Assembly (NCBI RefSeq): GCF_037975245.1
Contig: NC_092573.1
Location: 25,637,265 to 25,697,264 of the forward strand
DNA: 60,000 nucleotides
Source: Apostichopus japonicus
Lineage: Eukaryota > Echinodermata > Holothuroidea > Aspidochirotida > Stichopodidae
Direction of reading: 5' to 3'
This document shows positions 22,056 to 36,244 of this stretch, piece by piece. The translations under genes were made by a program, and so were the position numbers. Numbering within the stretch: position 1 is the stretch's first letter; every line of letters begins with the position of its first letter. The notes beneath the pieces were generated by a model, which ran no database searches, had not been told where the DNA came from, and saw nothing but the letters and a program-made list of their open reading frames with translations.

Positions 22056-25000
22056 GGAGTAATGATAAAAACTAGTTTTTACAAAGAGACCTTGTTTATC
22101 TGACGTTGGCTATAACAAAGTGGACTTTAGACCCCGATAATACACTATACACTAGTAGCTTGGTCCGTTCTCTGGGCGCGAACGTCCTAGTGGTTTCATG
22201 GTAGTGAAATGCACGAATGGCGATCGATGGATTGGCCTGTAACTTTATGGAGCACGGTGAAATGATTGAAATATATACCATTTTTAATCAATAATCAAAG
22301 AAATTCACAACCCCCCCCCCATATTTTTAGCTTATTTAATAAATACTTGAACAATTTATTTTTAAAAAAGCGATTTCGCGATAACGATGTTTATAGTAGC
22401 GTACTGACAATTAACCACAAGATGTTCCCTATTACTCAAAGATATTTGCTGTTCTGTATACATACACCTACACCCCCCCCCCCCACCCCAACCGGTCGCA
22501 TTCTTCAAATTGTAAATTCGAAAGAAATGTGCATTCGGATTTGCTTTGATCGAGCAAGAAACCAAGACTTTTGCTTTCTAAATGTAATTTTGTTATTGAT
22601 GTAAAAGGTGCATAAATGCATAAGGAATATTATGTAAGTTTTTTTATATGAGTTCGAGCATATTGTACATAATGGCATTACCATAATAGTCTGAGCTGAC
22701 AAGCTAAAAAAATATAGGAACTTGATTTCAGTCAACCCCCCAAAATAGGCCTATGTTTGTCTATGATTGACATTTGTGAAAAGTTATGATACAATTAATC
22801 AGTTGTAAATGGTTTGATTTATGCGTTCAAGCAGAGTGACCGGTACGGGTATATACAAGACTATAACTGACTCTATATAGTTCAGGTCAGTCATATAGAA
22901 TGGTTTAGCTGTATAAATGAATGTATTAGGTCCAACTCGTCCCTGTGATATAAAGATAACCTTATTGCTTTTCGATGAGGTGAGAGTCACTGGTCAGATA
23001 ACACAAATGATTAGTCAACATTCTTTCTTCAGCTTCCGTTACCTCATTACAATGTGTTGAGTGTAAGGTAACGTTTTAACAATTGTATAACATATAAGTC
23101 GGTTCGACCTTATCTGCACTAGTAAGCAATCTTAATGAAGCCCAGGTGACCGCAAATATTTACTAAGCATCCCTACAGTCTGAAACATTTTTTTGTGTTG
23201 ACAAATTGTGGATTCAAACGGAATCCTGTTCAGAGAAAGGCCCGAGAATGCCATATATTATAGCTCCGCCATTAAGGTATAGGGCAGCATATTATAAGGT
23301 CCATTTCAAATTCATATTTAATCCAAATGAAAACACCTGTGCTCTATAAGCTCAATACGTCCTTCAACCCCCTGCCCCCTCCCCCTAGCTGAACGGCGCT
23401 CCTATCTTATCTCACGGTCTATAAGATTCTATCTTGACCCTCCTTTGTGTGAAAAAACTAAATACATTTAGATATAATCTAGGCATCCATGCATGTATAC
23501 AGAACATTAGCGTATTTCTTGTAGCGCTGATAGAGCAGTTCCTCTATATTATTAGCAAGTTTTTGTTACTTGGTAATAACTGAATTGATTACAAACCGTC
23601 GTTAACATCTTATTAATTTATTGTATGATGATAGATATTTAATATCTATTTGTAAATAATATCCTTTTTTATTACACTTACCGTATATCTTAACATTTTC
23701 GGTTCAGACAAAACAAAATGCCTTTAAAGATCGTTCCTCTTCAATCAAATAATTGTTTTATCCCAATGGTAGTTGTTCAATGAAGCCATGTACCACGTAT
23801 AAAGGCTACAGGGTTTGTAATGGATAAGTCGAGTCAGCGAAGATTACACACACACTGGTGGTCAGTTTACACACGTTGCCTCGGAGCTGATATGATGAGA
23901 TAAAGCGAGGTTTGCGTTCATACAAGAATCGAAGACGAAAATAATAATTCAAATATTTACCGGCGTTGCTATAGAAGCCATGCTATGCAAAGAGATACAT
24001 AAACTACACGATTACGTTTGCGGTAGTGCACGCACATCAATGGTATATTCTATATGAAGATCAACGTCACGTGACAAGGTGTGTGTATAGGTAGGTAGTG
24101 AGTTGCCGTGGAACATAGAAATAATAATTATAATGGCATTTCTAGTATAGCGCTCACTTAGACACTATAAACAGTGGCGCTTTACAAGAACAACTACACA
24201 GAAAATAATATTGAAGGCCGTTTATATAAAAGAGGGGGTTGGTCATGTGAGAAAAAATAATAAATAGCAAATACGATTAACGTTAATCAAACATGAATAT
24301 AATGAAAATAATTAAATTCAAACAAATCCTGGTAATAATGTTATAATTAACGTTTACAAGACGACGTTTAAGAAAACAATAATTTATTGGTCCTATTTAA
24401 CAATTTCTGAGCTTATACAAATATTAATAACACAAAAACCTTGCTTAACATTGACGTCGTGTTTATTAAGTCGGTCATGTTTAATTTGAATAATAGTGTG
24501 TACTGAGTAGTGCAGTATTGACGCAGTAAATTGAACCTATCAGAGCCCACTACTAAGCTATGTATTTTCGCGAATGTCAATAGGCCTTGTTCACATTTGG
24601 GAATGAAAGGAGGACCAGGAGTTCTAGATGTTCCCTCAGGTAGGTAATAAAGCTGACCCGAGACGCGGTCACACACACATATATTATTATATATATATAT
24701 ATATATATATTTGTTGTATAGTATAGTGTAGTGGACGGATAATCTACAGGTTTCAGCAAAGTCACCACAAGTCAATTTCTGAAGCTTGTATTATAATTTT
24801 CTTTTTTTTTTACCATTAGAGAGATCACTTTCACCTGTTAGTAAAGGCGATGCCCGTATTATACATATATAGGCTATAGAAGGTCATCATGTATACTACA
24901 TTTGACTATATCCTCTCAAAGGAAGTCCTCGCGCTTGTATCACGTATTTCCTCCTTAAATTAAACATACGAACCGCTATACAACGCCATAATATAACATG

Positions 25001-28000
25001 TCAATACATCAACTTACTTGCAACCTTGTACAGAGTCAACGGCGAAACTTCGCACCAGTCCACATAGCGACTACTTAATAGTCTGTTTCGCCACCCTTTA
25101 ACAGTTGTATAAAAATATTCACCACTGGACCTTGAACCTAAATAAAGAACCGCGGTAGATAACTGGCAGGTTTAAACTGAAAACTGTGAAATATTTTATC
25201 GAGCTGTATTGTCTAGGCCTAAAGGAACCAACACCTTCTCTCATGATTACATAATCTTTCTTTGTTTTATATTATAAGTTTTTCCGTTAAAATTAATGCA
25301 TTAAACTTGAAACGTGCGAAAATTTTCTTTCAATTTGAGGGACTCATATTTCGTAACAGTAACGGCTTCGCTCTCGTGGTATATAGCTTCAACGCCCGGG
25401 TGCTTGGTCACCTGTATATTTATGATCGGAGGTACAAGGCAAACCAAAAGCGCGGGAAAACATGGTAAGTCATGCGTTTGAGGGTAACATGTCAAAATAA
25501 CTAAACCTTTTCTGATAAATTATTGGGTATTTGTATTTGCGCAAACGTTGAACGATTGGTCAAACTTAATCACTACCCGGCCATACTTTTACATTCCCCT
25601 TCCTCAATTTACCCAACATTGTTTTATTACACTTCATACCCAACAAAAATAAATACAATGGGACGGCCAGTTTGATTGCAATATCGCAATACAAATCCTA
25701 GGTGTTTTAATTGACAAAAGCTCACACTATAGTAAGACAATTTCTTTTAAACTAATCGTTTTATCAGCTGTCATTTTCTCGTCAACCAAGACATCTAAGT
25801 GTGAGTTCAAATATTATCGGAATACGAGTGTGACAGAATGCAATGCAACAACAATGACAAATCACGGGTACTATAAATATATTGATATTCATTTAAGTGT
25901 CGCTGTACCCGTGGGATTAAATTTGGCGTGGCTGCAACACGCATTAAAGTTTACTGTTGCAACCAAGTTACTCTTGACAGGGATAAACACAGAGTTTAAC
26001 ATAAATAATGAGGAATAACGAGTCTAAAACAGCGTCCCTACAACAGGATGCACATCCTCCCTTGACTACACCCTTCCCCTGAGCCCTGTTCCCTTGGCGT
26101 GATTTTGAAGACAAACCAGACTTGTGACATCTTTATACTCGCTTACCTGTGCCATGGTATCATTTTTTAACACTTAATTACTGTACCACTACATGCAAAA
26201 CAAAGTTTTGTGTAATAACCACAACTCATCTCCCTTCAATTGAGTGTTTGTAGACAGTTGAAACTTTTCAAGCAATTATTTCAATGATAGTTTTCCGTGG
26301 CTCCCTTTCATGACACAAAACCTAATGAAATAATGATTTCGCTGATTCAAATGAAAATAAAGTTAGTACCTCCATGATATTTTATGACAATCCCCCCATG
26401 CCCCCCCCCCCCCATTTCAAGCCTCTTCAATCATTTCTTAAGATCAGAGACAAGGAGTGAAAACCCATGCATAGGCACCACTTTACAAGTTACTCATGTG
26501 TATCATTGTTAATGACTTGTTAAAACGTCATCCATTCATAAAAAAAGAAGGAATTTTATCTTTACGAGGCTGATGTGTAGGGGTTTTTTTTGTTTCTTGG
26601 AGTAGTTTCCGTTAAAATAAACCTATTCGATGGACTTACCATGTTGACATAACCTTAAGTAAATGTAATCATCTTGTTTACAAGAAACTAAGCAACAACG
26701 ATATACCAGCACAGCTGCAGATAACTACACAGAGCCTGCAGTACAACTTGCGACGTGCGTGGTTTGTTACATTGAACAGATCAAAGACCGGGCGCTTGGC
26801 TCAAGGCAGCAGTTTTCGGTTGAATCTTATATATCCATCACTGAAAAGGAACCCCCCCCCCCCCCTCTCTCTCTTACTTTATTCCCCACCTCTTCGATGG
26901 AAAGACTTTTTACGTCATATACCAGGCAGATTTTGAAGGTAAGAAATTCGCTGTAGTTTCATATTCATCATTTAATTCTGGTCACTGAAATATTGTTAGA
27001 GTTTTAATACGCTCGAGAGAATGGTTAACACGAATGTAAGTTTTAAAACCTAATGTTTTAAATCAATGCCGTGTTAAGATTTTATAATGATAGCCTTCAT
27101 TATTACGTTATTATGTGGACGTTTATGACAATAGCATATACACATTATAGATATATTTAGAACCCTGGTGCACAAAGGCGTGTAGTGTCCACTCATTAGG
27201 TAATGTAGTACTGTGTTAGACATAAGTCGGTATACTCAATGACTCGTTAAGACATTTCTGTAAAGAAGGAAAGAAATACCCACCACCTGAAGCATATTAT
27301 TCTGCAGGCTTTCATTCTTATGCAGACTGTATTTGGGTTTTCCTCTTCTAGTATTATTAATCATTCATTTGTTTTCTTTTCATTTAAACATCCAACTGCA
27401 ATAAAAGTGTTTTTTTTTTGTGTGTGTGTGTGTTTGATCTGTCTCATTTTTTATTCGTTTATTTACAATGTAGTAGTTCGCTCATCAATTAGTTGCAGTT
27501 TCTATTCTCTTGTGAAGGATTCTGTGTTTCTTCGCTTGATGTAACCTGTCATGTGATCAAATTATTTAGTCTCAATGTACACTGGGTGAGAGTGAATCAA
27601 CTTGTTTGTTTGTTTTTTCGCGCACAGACTCTGACTATAGTTTAAGATACCTATTAAATATTTCATGACATATCTTTGAAACAGATGATTAAATTAAACA
27701 TGTTGATACTCGTGACTTCCCCGTTGCATTCACAGTTTTCTTTCTAATATTGTATCGGTGAACCTAAGAAAACTCCAAATAGAATAACTCCTCTGTCCGT
27801 CCTTCTGTCAATCTGTCAGTTTGTGTCTACTGATTGGACAATCGTTTACCGATGCACGATCATGCAACTTGCCCTCATGAACAAGTCTACGTACAATAAA
27901 TGTCACTGTTACTGTGTCACTACAATGAACCGATGTATGTTAGTGACGTCATGCTTACGACTCTCCACCTTTAAACCATATAATGATATCGAACACTGAT

Positions 28001-28738
28001 GAGCCACGTCAATAAGCGAATATATACAGTATATCCAATGATTGACTGTTTCTCTTTATTAATACGCTTATTTCTCGTCATTTCTCAAATACACAGTGAC
28101 GGCCAGATGACAGACTTGGTCAGTCATGGATATTCATCGACTGACAGATATTATCCAATCAGGGGATGCTAAATTGAAGGATTATGTAAATCATTTGTCA
28201 CAAACTATTCATGACGATGATCGAGCAGATAACAAAACAATCTCAACTTTTGCGGACGCTTTCCTGGAGTTGACTTTGCCAAGTATAATCAAATGGTAAC
28301 GAACAATTCATTTATTTATAATACTAAACATTGCCACGAGGTTGCTGCAATTTCACTGACAACTTTATACTTTTATTATCAACAATTCGCATCCATTTAG
28401 CTTGTATTACAAACGCTGTACCATAACTATTGTTATTATACCACTAACACTACCACCAAATCCACTTACCCAGTACCTCTATCCCAATACAACTACCCCC
28501 TGTCCCTTCCTCCCCATCCGATCTCATTCTGTAATTTTCATTAAACCAATTAAATAACCCAAGTACTTCATAGTAGTATGCAAATTAGTATGCAAATTAA
28601 GGTAGTCACATCGACAGTATTATTGCACCTGTTGACCTACCAATATGCCAATATGCACTATACCCATTCCAATATACATAAACCACCATACACGCACCAT
28701 TATACGGATGCCAATGCAGCCACTGCTAATTCACAACC
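22056..28738 (+). repeat. Long direct repeat, right copy (5' flank, exon 1 and start of intron 1 of gene B)
   Basis: Same orientation as the left copy; the first bases match window position 1. It serves as the upstream region of gene B and includes exon 1. No other coding exon was seen in 22056-28125. It has uninterrupted target sequence at both places where the left copy carries LINE fragments, showing that those insertions came after the duplication. It contains a shorter (TA)n at 24684-24710 and several poly-C runs. Confidence 0.88.
27944..28026 (+). promoter_or_regulatory. Putative gene B promoter: CRE palindrome and TATA-like box
   Basis: A perfect TGACGTCA lies at 27944-27951, about 180 bp before the start codon, and TATATA at 28021-28026, about 100 bp before it. 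Both are also present in the left repeat copy (6282-6289 and 6361-6368). No transcript evidence; a spliced 5' untranslated exon cannot be excluded. Confidence 0.4.
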
Positions 28739-31700
28739 CTATCCCCTCCCCTCCCCTTCCCCCTCCCACCCCTTCCCCATTACATTCCATTACACCAGGC
28801 TTCCATTTCCATTTGTCTGATTCAGCGTTAAACGAAAAACAAATAAACTTTAATTTGCATCCTACTTTCATGCAGATGTACTTTTAGAAAACAAGAAATA
28901 TGTATCAACGATTTATTTACAAATTGGAGGTTTACATATTTAGTCTTGAATGTTATATTGTTTTGTTTTATGCCATAGCGGAAAGGAATACGCAGACCAA
29001 GCAGTCGCGATCTGCGAAGTTTGCCTCATGAAGCAAAAAGATGGATATTACCTGATGGCGAAGGGGATATTCAATCAAACCAGCCTCGTTAAATGGGAGG
29101 TAAGATATTGAAGTCTTTCTCCCCTTGTCCTCATACCCACCCTCCTTCAACGCTCCCCGCCCCCTCCCCACCCTTTAATGCCAGGATATATACTTACAAA
29201 AAAATGTAATTTTTACTAGATTCTTCCTCTCGTTTCCAAGTTGTCCCATCAGCCTCATACTGGCACTTTGAGAAAGCATAGTTATAGTATAGTATAGTTA
29301 AATACAGTAGTTAAATCGAATATAAACCAATAGCGTTACCTAACGGAGAGGGACACCCTTCAAATCAAATTCGTTATTAAGAGACTGGCGTATAAAGAGG
29401 TATCTAAAAGTTCACTTTTTTATTTCCTGCAAAGCGAACCATATACTTGCATTCACACACAAAATGATCCGACTACTTTTGCGGGATGGTAGAACCTTAT
29501 AAACATAAGTATCATTGGGGTTGGGGGTGGAGAGAGTAGGGGTGGAGGGGAGGGGAGATGGGGAGAGGAGAGGATGGCGAGGAGGGGGAAGGGTATTTGA
29601 ATCGTCGAGAAAGCGTAATTATATCACATTTCTATACAGCTTAAATGAGCACCTTTTCCGAACATATATTTTTGACCTAAATCGCTAAAGAGTTTCACTC
29701 TTGCATTTTACAGAAAAGACCAGAGCAAGTCTTGAGGATGGTCAAACGTTTGTCAGAATTAGTTCAACCAGATAAACCGAAATCAAACTTACATATTGCA
29801 ACAGTGGAATCATGTGTTACAAGTATGATGTCAGCTTTCACGTAAGTGTAGGGGCGTCAATATTAGTATAAGTAGCGACGATTGTCAGGAATTCATGACG
29901 TTTCGACAATTTATTGGTTTTCTTAGTTTCAAAATTTCTATAATTTATCTAATAATTTTGGAGATTCATAAAATAAAATGTGATCTTTCATAATTAATCT
30001 CCAATCTTTTATGTCGAAATTTCTAGCTGTTATTACGAAATATAGACGTTCTATCTAAATCTTTGTACGTTCCGCCTCGAAAGTGTTTACCATCTTGAAT
30101 ATGTCCCGTTTGCTGTAAAACTGCGGAGTTTAGCGTCGAAATCTCGACGATTTACCTATACATCTTTTGACGTTTTATCTCGAAAGTTTTGTTTCCTAAA
30201 TTTTCACCGCAAACCTTTGACGTTTTATCACAACATCGATATTTTAACTAAAAGAATTGAAATCTCTTCATAAAATATCGACGTTTTTATGTCGCAGCCT
30301 TGGGGTTTCTATAAGAATTTGTACATTTCATCTTGAAAATATTATATTTTCCACTTGAATCTTGATACTTCATCGGAGATTTTTATCTCGACAAATTTAT
30401 CTGTTTTTTATAATTTGTTTATACCAACATTCACTTTTTGATATCAACATGAAGAAATTCGAAATTTTGAATGATTTTGAGATTAAAAATGTTCGTAAGT
30501 GCAGTGTCAGCGTCAATGATACTTGAGCTAGGAACTGTTGCTATAAATTCGAAACATCGGGACAAGCCAAGGAAAAGCCCCCCCCCCACACCCCACCCCC
30601 ACCTTTCAGTTGTTGCTGCTTACATTGTTGCCATTACCCGTTAGGTCTATATATCTCCATAAAATAATTTTCTATAATCAAATTTATGTTATTTCAACAA
30701 CAAACAAAACATTTCTTCTTCAGATGCACTGAAAGGTTACCATTAATTAATTAATTAAAGTCATTAATTAACCGACAGACATTTTAATGATACCGTACGT
30801 TAATAATTTAATAGCTTACACGATACATGATACAGGCTTCTTCATCATCAAAATTAATAACGTTGAAAAATGTTTTCTTTCTTTCATGTTTTCAGGAGAG
30901 GGAAACTTTATAAAACAATTAGCGACGATATACTTATCGTTTTGATTGATTGCTATAAAAGTCGATCCGACGTAGCAATGGTCGTAGGTAAATGCATCGT
31001 AGAATGCTATGACTTGAAATGGAAGGTAAGTAACAAATAAGAAGAAGATATATAAGAAGCTACCAGGACGGCAACATAGTAATCAGTGACGCGTCCATCC
31101 ATAGACAGCTAATATCTGATAGCTTCACCGTCCACCACTAGCCAACAAATTTCAATAGGCAAAGGGACATAATAATGGGTAAAATACGCGTCTTGATCAC
31201 TCTTCCGTGTAAACGGCTTGTATCTGAGGCTATACATGAGTAAAAACATTCAAAGTAGATAAAAAAAGTCATGCATTTTGGGGTTGAACTTCCCATAATC
31301 CATGCATTTAGAACCTCATATATACGAATTGATAGCATGTATCTGCACTTTAATATCTAGCTGTCGCCCAAACTGACTAAATTTCACATATCCCTTTATA
31401 ATCGCTCATTTTAAGCTGCAAATGTTTTCTCAGTAATCCATAGACCTGTTGTGAACTTAATTTTTTGTTGTATTCGTATATGAGCGGTTTTCAGAAACTG
31501 TGAATAGTGTAAACTGGACTGGTTGATATGATTTTTACCTTTTTTTCATTTCTTTTCTCAGGTGAAGAGGGAGAGATTATCCGTCCTGTATAATGAAATT
31601 CTTCGATGGGTTAAAGAGATCAACATTAACTCCGAGTCAAATAAAGCCAGCTTGGTCTGTGGCACAATCAGCTGTTTGGATAACGATGCTATGTAAGTAG

Positions 31701-34700
31701 ACATGATCTTGAGTTATTCATTGTACTTTTACATCAATTTGCAATATTAAATTAATAACTTTTTGCACAACTCTCACTGGTGTAATCTCCTGTAACTCCC
31801 CCCCCCCCCTCCCCCTCTCTCTCTCTCTGGATCCCGTGGTCACTTGTTAGCTTGGGAAATATCTACTCCCTTTGGAAGGGAATCTTGAAACCTTACTTGA
31901 TCGTATAAATAACAGTTACATGGTTACTCTGTAAAGGGGAATGAGGCTAAGAGTTCATTAAGTTGTTTCGTGCCCGGGTTAGTTTTGTTAGAACCCTAGT
32001 ATACTATATAAGTTTATTATAAGCAACTGCTTCAGTAAAAGCCGAAAGCCCCTTTATGTTGGTTCTGTGGTGTATGCTTATAGCGCGCCCCTTCCTCGTT
32101 TTCTTTTCGATACTTGTTTGTAACGGACAGATCCCTGGGCAAGTTAATTCAGTGGACAAGCGCCCTCGTAGCAAACATAAACTCAGAGCTGTGTAGATAA
32201 CACCATACAGAGACTATAGATGTGTATGGAAATAAACTGTTACAACGGAGCGGACGAGCGCCCCCGATCGTGCAAACATGTTACCTGTATCGTGGAAACT
32301 TTGTGAGAAATAAAATACACAAAAGAAACAAACTTTACAAACGTCTTGACCAAGACTTTACCCACCTTTCCCCTGCCATCCCTAATTTCGCCGTCTGCAT
32401 CCCCAACTACTGTTTCATAACATTACTTATATTCTTTTATTTTCTTCTAACTTCAGACTAGCACCAACTGAACTTAGCAGAATCTACAATCATTGTGTGT
32501 CCCAAGAGTTGTATGGCTCTCCGTTTTCCGGATACGGTAGTATTGTACATGACATTCTATGGGTGACAGTACAGAAAGTAAGTGCTTCACGCTTTAAACC
32601 TCTAATCGTACAAATGTCACCCCCACCACTCCGCCCCTTTTCTTGTTACCTGTAGTACTTATAAGTGTATGCGTGATACAACATGCAGTTGTTGAATATA
32701 TAGTGAATGACTTGACACATGAGTAACAACAACAATGAAGACAATGTACAGCTGGCAAAAGACCTCCCACTTGTTGATCATAGAAACCTACGGACCTAAT
32801 TTATACGTAAGAATCAGGTGGAATTATTTTGCGTGCGCTACAATATTGGCTATACTGGCAAAGTGGATGATACCCACATAACTGAATGTTGAAACTTAAA
32901 GTTTCATATAGTCCATGTACATTATTTGAAGTTTCAGAGGCTACCTGTGTAGCCAAATTATATGCTGAGCCTGTCACAGCGCTCACAAGCGCACTCACTT
33001 TGTTGGCACTTATATATATGACTATACTCCCTGGTGTGTTATTCGCCCAAAATAACACCGAAAAGTTCTTCCTAATACTGCAAGCACTCCACTCGCATTA
33101 CAATACTGCGTATTTGCAGGCAAATGCAGTTCTACGTTGTTATTGTCATGCATTAGAACCTAACATTCATAGCATTTCCATGGACAACGCTGCTATATAG
33201 TAACTTAATGTAATTCGATAAGGGTAAAAACAACTATTCAACTGTGATGAAAAACAACTATCTGTCTTTATAACAGCAAAAGTTAAAAACGACTTTTATG
33301 TATTTCGATTAATTAAAGCCTTCTACACAACGGCCCAGTTATGATCGTTAATCCATATTTGGATTCTTTTTTTGTGTGTGTGTTTTTGTACCACAGCATT
33401 ACTCGACTGCCATTAAGATCAAAGATTTCGTACCAGGGACCGTAACCCTCATGAACTGTGGCGTCAAGGCGTTGGAGGACGCAGCAGGCAGTGCTATTTC
33501 AAACATATACCAACATGTGGATTTATTAGTACCGTGTGCAGAAGAAATACTACAGGTTTACTTAGACGGAAAAGGCGGCCTCTCTCTTGGCAGTAATGAT
33601 ACTATCTGTTATTCATCATTGCAGAAAATAAAAGATATAAACGTAGTTAATACTGGAAGAGTTTATGTTTTTACCGGACGGAAGTTGGTTCCTAATATTG
33701 TCCTTTTTATATGTCTGTCCCTTTTTAACACATTGAATTGTTTTCGGTTTACAATGTTGATCGGGTATGGTCCCCGTTAAGTCCTTAGACTTGAGTACCT
33801 TACCTAACCATCATCTTACTCAATCCAGGTATAGAGAGATGTTTGGTTCTCTCTAGCTCATTCCTCCAACCAATGCTTCTCTCTGTCTCTCGTTAGAAAT
33901 GAATTGAGAACTCCTATTCTAATAAGTTCAAAAACCTTCATCTTCGACCAACGATCTTGTCATGTGGGACATTTCTTTCCATTGACTCCTACTTCATCAA
34001 ATACTCAGTGCCATCATTCCAGTTCTTTGTATCTTACCCTTTTAGCATTTGAAATTTCCTACTTTCTTCCGAGTTTTAAATCGCCCATCAAACGTCATAA
34101 GAACTTATGCAAAGAAAAGTGAAAGTTCACAGGGCAACTGTTAATTAACCGCACATTTTCAATGAATATTTGTGATACCAAAGGAGATGCTTATATGCAT
34201 CATGTTTTCTGTGCTCTAACCCAAGTATTGAAGTCATGTTACTCCCTTCTTACAGTGGTCTTAAAACCCCTCTACCAAGCAGCTCCTGAGAAGATCATGC
34301 GCAGTATAGACAACATTAATGAGAGCATGGAGGACATGGACGATATTGAGAAGACATACTTGTATATATTACTGGATGAAATAGCTAAAACCAAATCTCA
34401 GGTCAGTCATAAACTAAATGTAATATAGACTCATTAAAGACTGTTCTTATCCGCCTCGTTCGTAAAATTGAGGGCGCTTGACCGTTGAACAATGCACGGC
34501 TATAGGCTGCAAACGTGCACAGTCGCATGTACATATGGCAACGTTCAGTGCCGAAGATCATGCCCGTGCAAATATGGTAGTAATAATATATTATTAATAG
34601 ATATTTTAGTCTGGTAAGCTGTCAGTGTATGCTTGCTTGACTACAGATGAAATATTAATTATAACACTGTTAATCGTGACACACTCCTTCTTCAAGCCAT

Positions 34701-36244
34701 TATTCACTACTCTGCAAGTCTGGAAAATTACCAGACATAGACCATCAAACCAAAACACTTTCTTTACTTTTGAATTGGGATAAATGGCGGCGGTATTCAT
34801 TATTTCTAGTTTACACGAAACAATGCATCAAGGCCGAGTGATAAAAATTGCAGCAGCGCCACTTATAGGTTTGGACAGCAGATAAAGTTTGACCTTACTT
34901 CGAATTTGGAGCCGAAATATGTGCAATGTATGAACGACATGGTTGACACCTATTGCGGAATCAGCCTGCGCAGCTCATGATCAAATAAGTTTAGATCACT
35001 AATTTAAATTAGTCCGCCGAATTATTCAAAATACTGAATCAGAAATGCATTTGTTCGCGTTGATGAACCTTGTGCACAACATCGTTTCTAGCATGTTAAC
35101 ACTAGCATATAGGAATATGTTAGATTCCGGTTACATAGTACAAGAACAACACCAGATAGTGATTATGTACCTGACATGTTAAGGAGGCTGTACGAAGTAA
35201 TTGGAAACAAGAAATAATAATCCCTTCCAAATTTACTCAATTTCAGTCATTATCAACATCCAATACAACAATGTGCATACAACCAGCTTATATACCAACC
35301 TCGCCATTCATACATTCCTATTTGCCAATAATTACAGTTATTAATTTTATTTTCCTTATTCACAGACACTTCTCCCAAGTTTGCAAATCATTGTCAACGA
35401 TTTACGAAGCACTTCGAATGTTTATTTAGCCTACATGGTTGTCGCTGAAATATCATCCTGCTATCCCATCGAGGTCGCCAAGTATTACAGGACGTTACTA
35501 CAGACGTGGGATCGAGTCCCCGATGTCACTAGCTCTGCTGTAAAAACAATAGCAAATATTGGCCTAATGAGCGAGGTAAGACAAATTAGCGCGATGGGAG
35601 TTACAGGAGGGATGTTGGCTTGTCAGTGAAAAGACGCTGAAAGTTGCACCGTCAACCCCGATAGTGCTTAGTTTATCACATTGTGTTTTGTATCATGATT
35701 TGGGTCTTAGTATATGACGTACATGCATATAACAAGACACTTGCGCATACACATTCATTAGTTTCGAGACAGTAATAAATAAAATCTTATATGAAGGTTA
35801 TCAAACCAATGTAACTGTATATTATATATTCAGTTACAAAAAAATAAAATAATAATCTTCGAATTGTAAAATGCAATTTTGCAGTCCCATCAATGTTATG
35901 TTTTGAATGTTTATTTCTGTACTTTTTTGTTGTTGTTGCCATGGGCAGCCATCTCGGAATTCCAGGCTTCTTCTGCTAAAATCGTCATGACATGTTCAAA
36001 ATGATATATATATTTTTTGTTACCAGGAGGATGCCGATCACTGCCTGAGAGCGATGGTGAAGAGGTTGCATACGATGGAAGAAGAACACAAAGGATTAAT
36101 TCTGATGGAGATGAAGAGAATAGGAGTAAAATATAAAGACATCCTTATCCGATATAAATCTGATATCGAATCCGAGAAAGCAGGGACAGCTCTTGGACTA
36201 AGCGACACTGTCAAGTTGGTATTGGATTTCTTAGAAGATAGAAC
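28126..36244 (+). other. Gene B exons 1-10: N-terminal helical domain, Melted/VEPH1-like
   Basis: Counterpart of the gene A domain, with the same exon order and phases but strongly diverged sequence. Shared landmarks include a KC/KS-G-K-x-AD start of exon 2, YxxMxxW or similar in exon 5, SGYG in exon 6, VxLMxC in exon 7, YLxGKG at the end of exon 7, DIEKTYLYILL in exon 8, AYMVVAEI and KTIANIG in exon 9, and ILMEMKRIG in exon 10. Exon 3 is 36 bp shorter than in gene A. The conserved helix cores with drifting surfaces suggest that both copies are under constraint to fold while their binding surfaces change. Confidence 0.55.

Noticed and set aside
33376-33780. 134-codon open frame read as a complete small gene
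   Set aside because: It is exon 7 of gene B plus read-through into intron 7; the donor at 33593 matches the gene A counterpart in phase.
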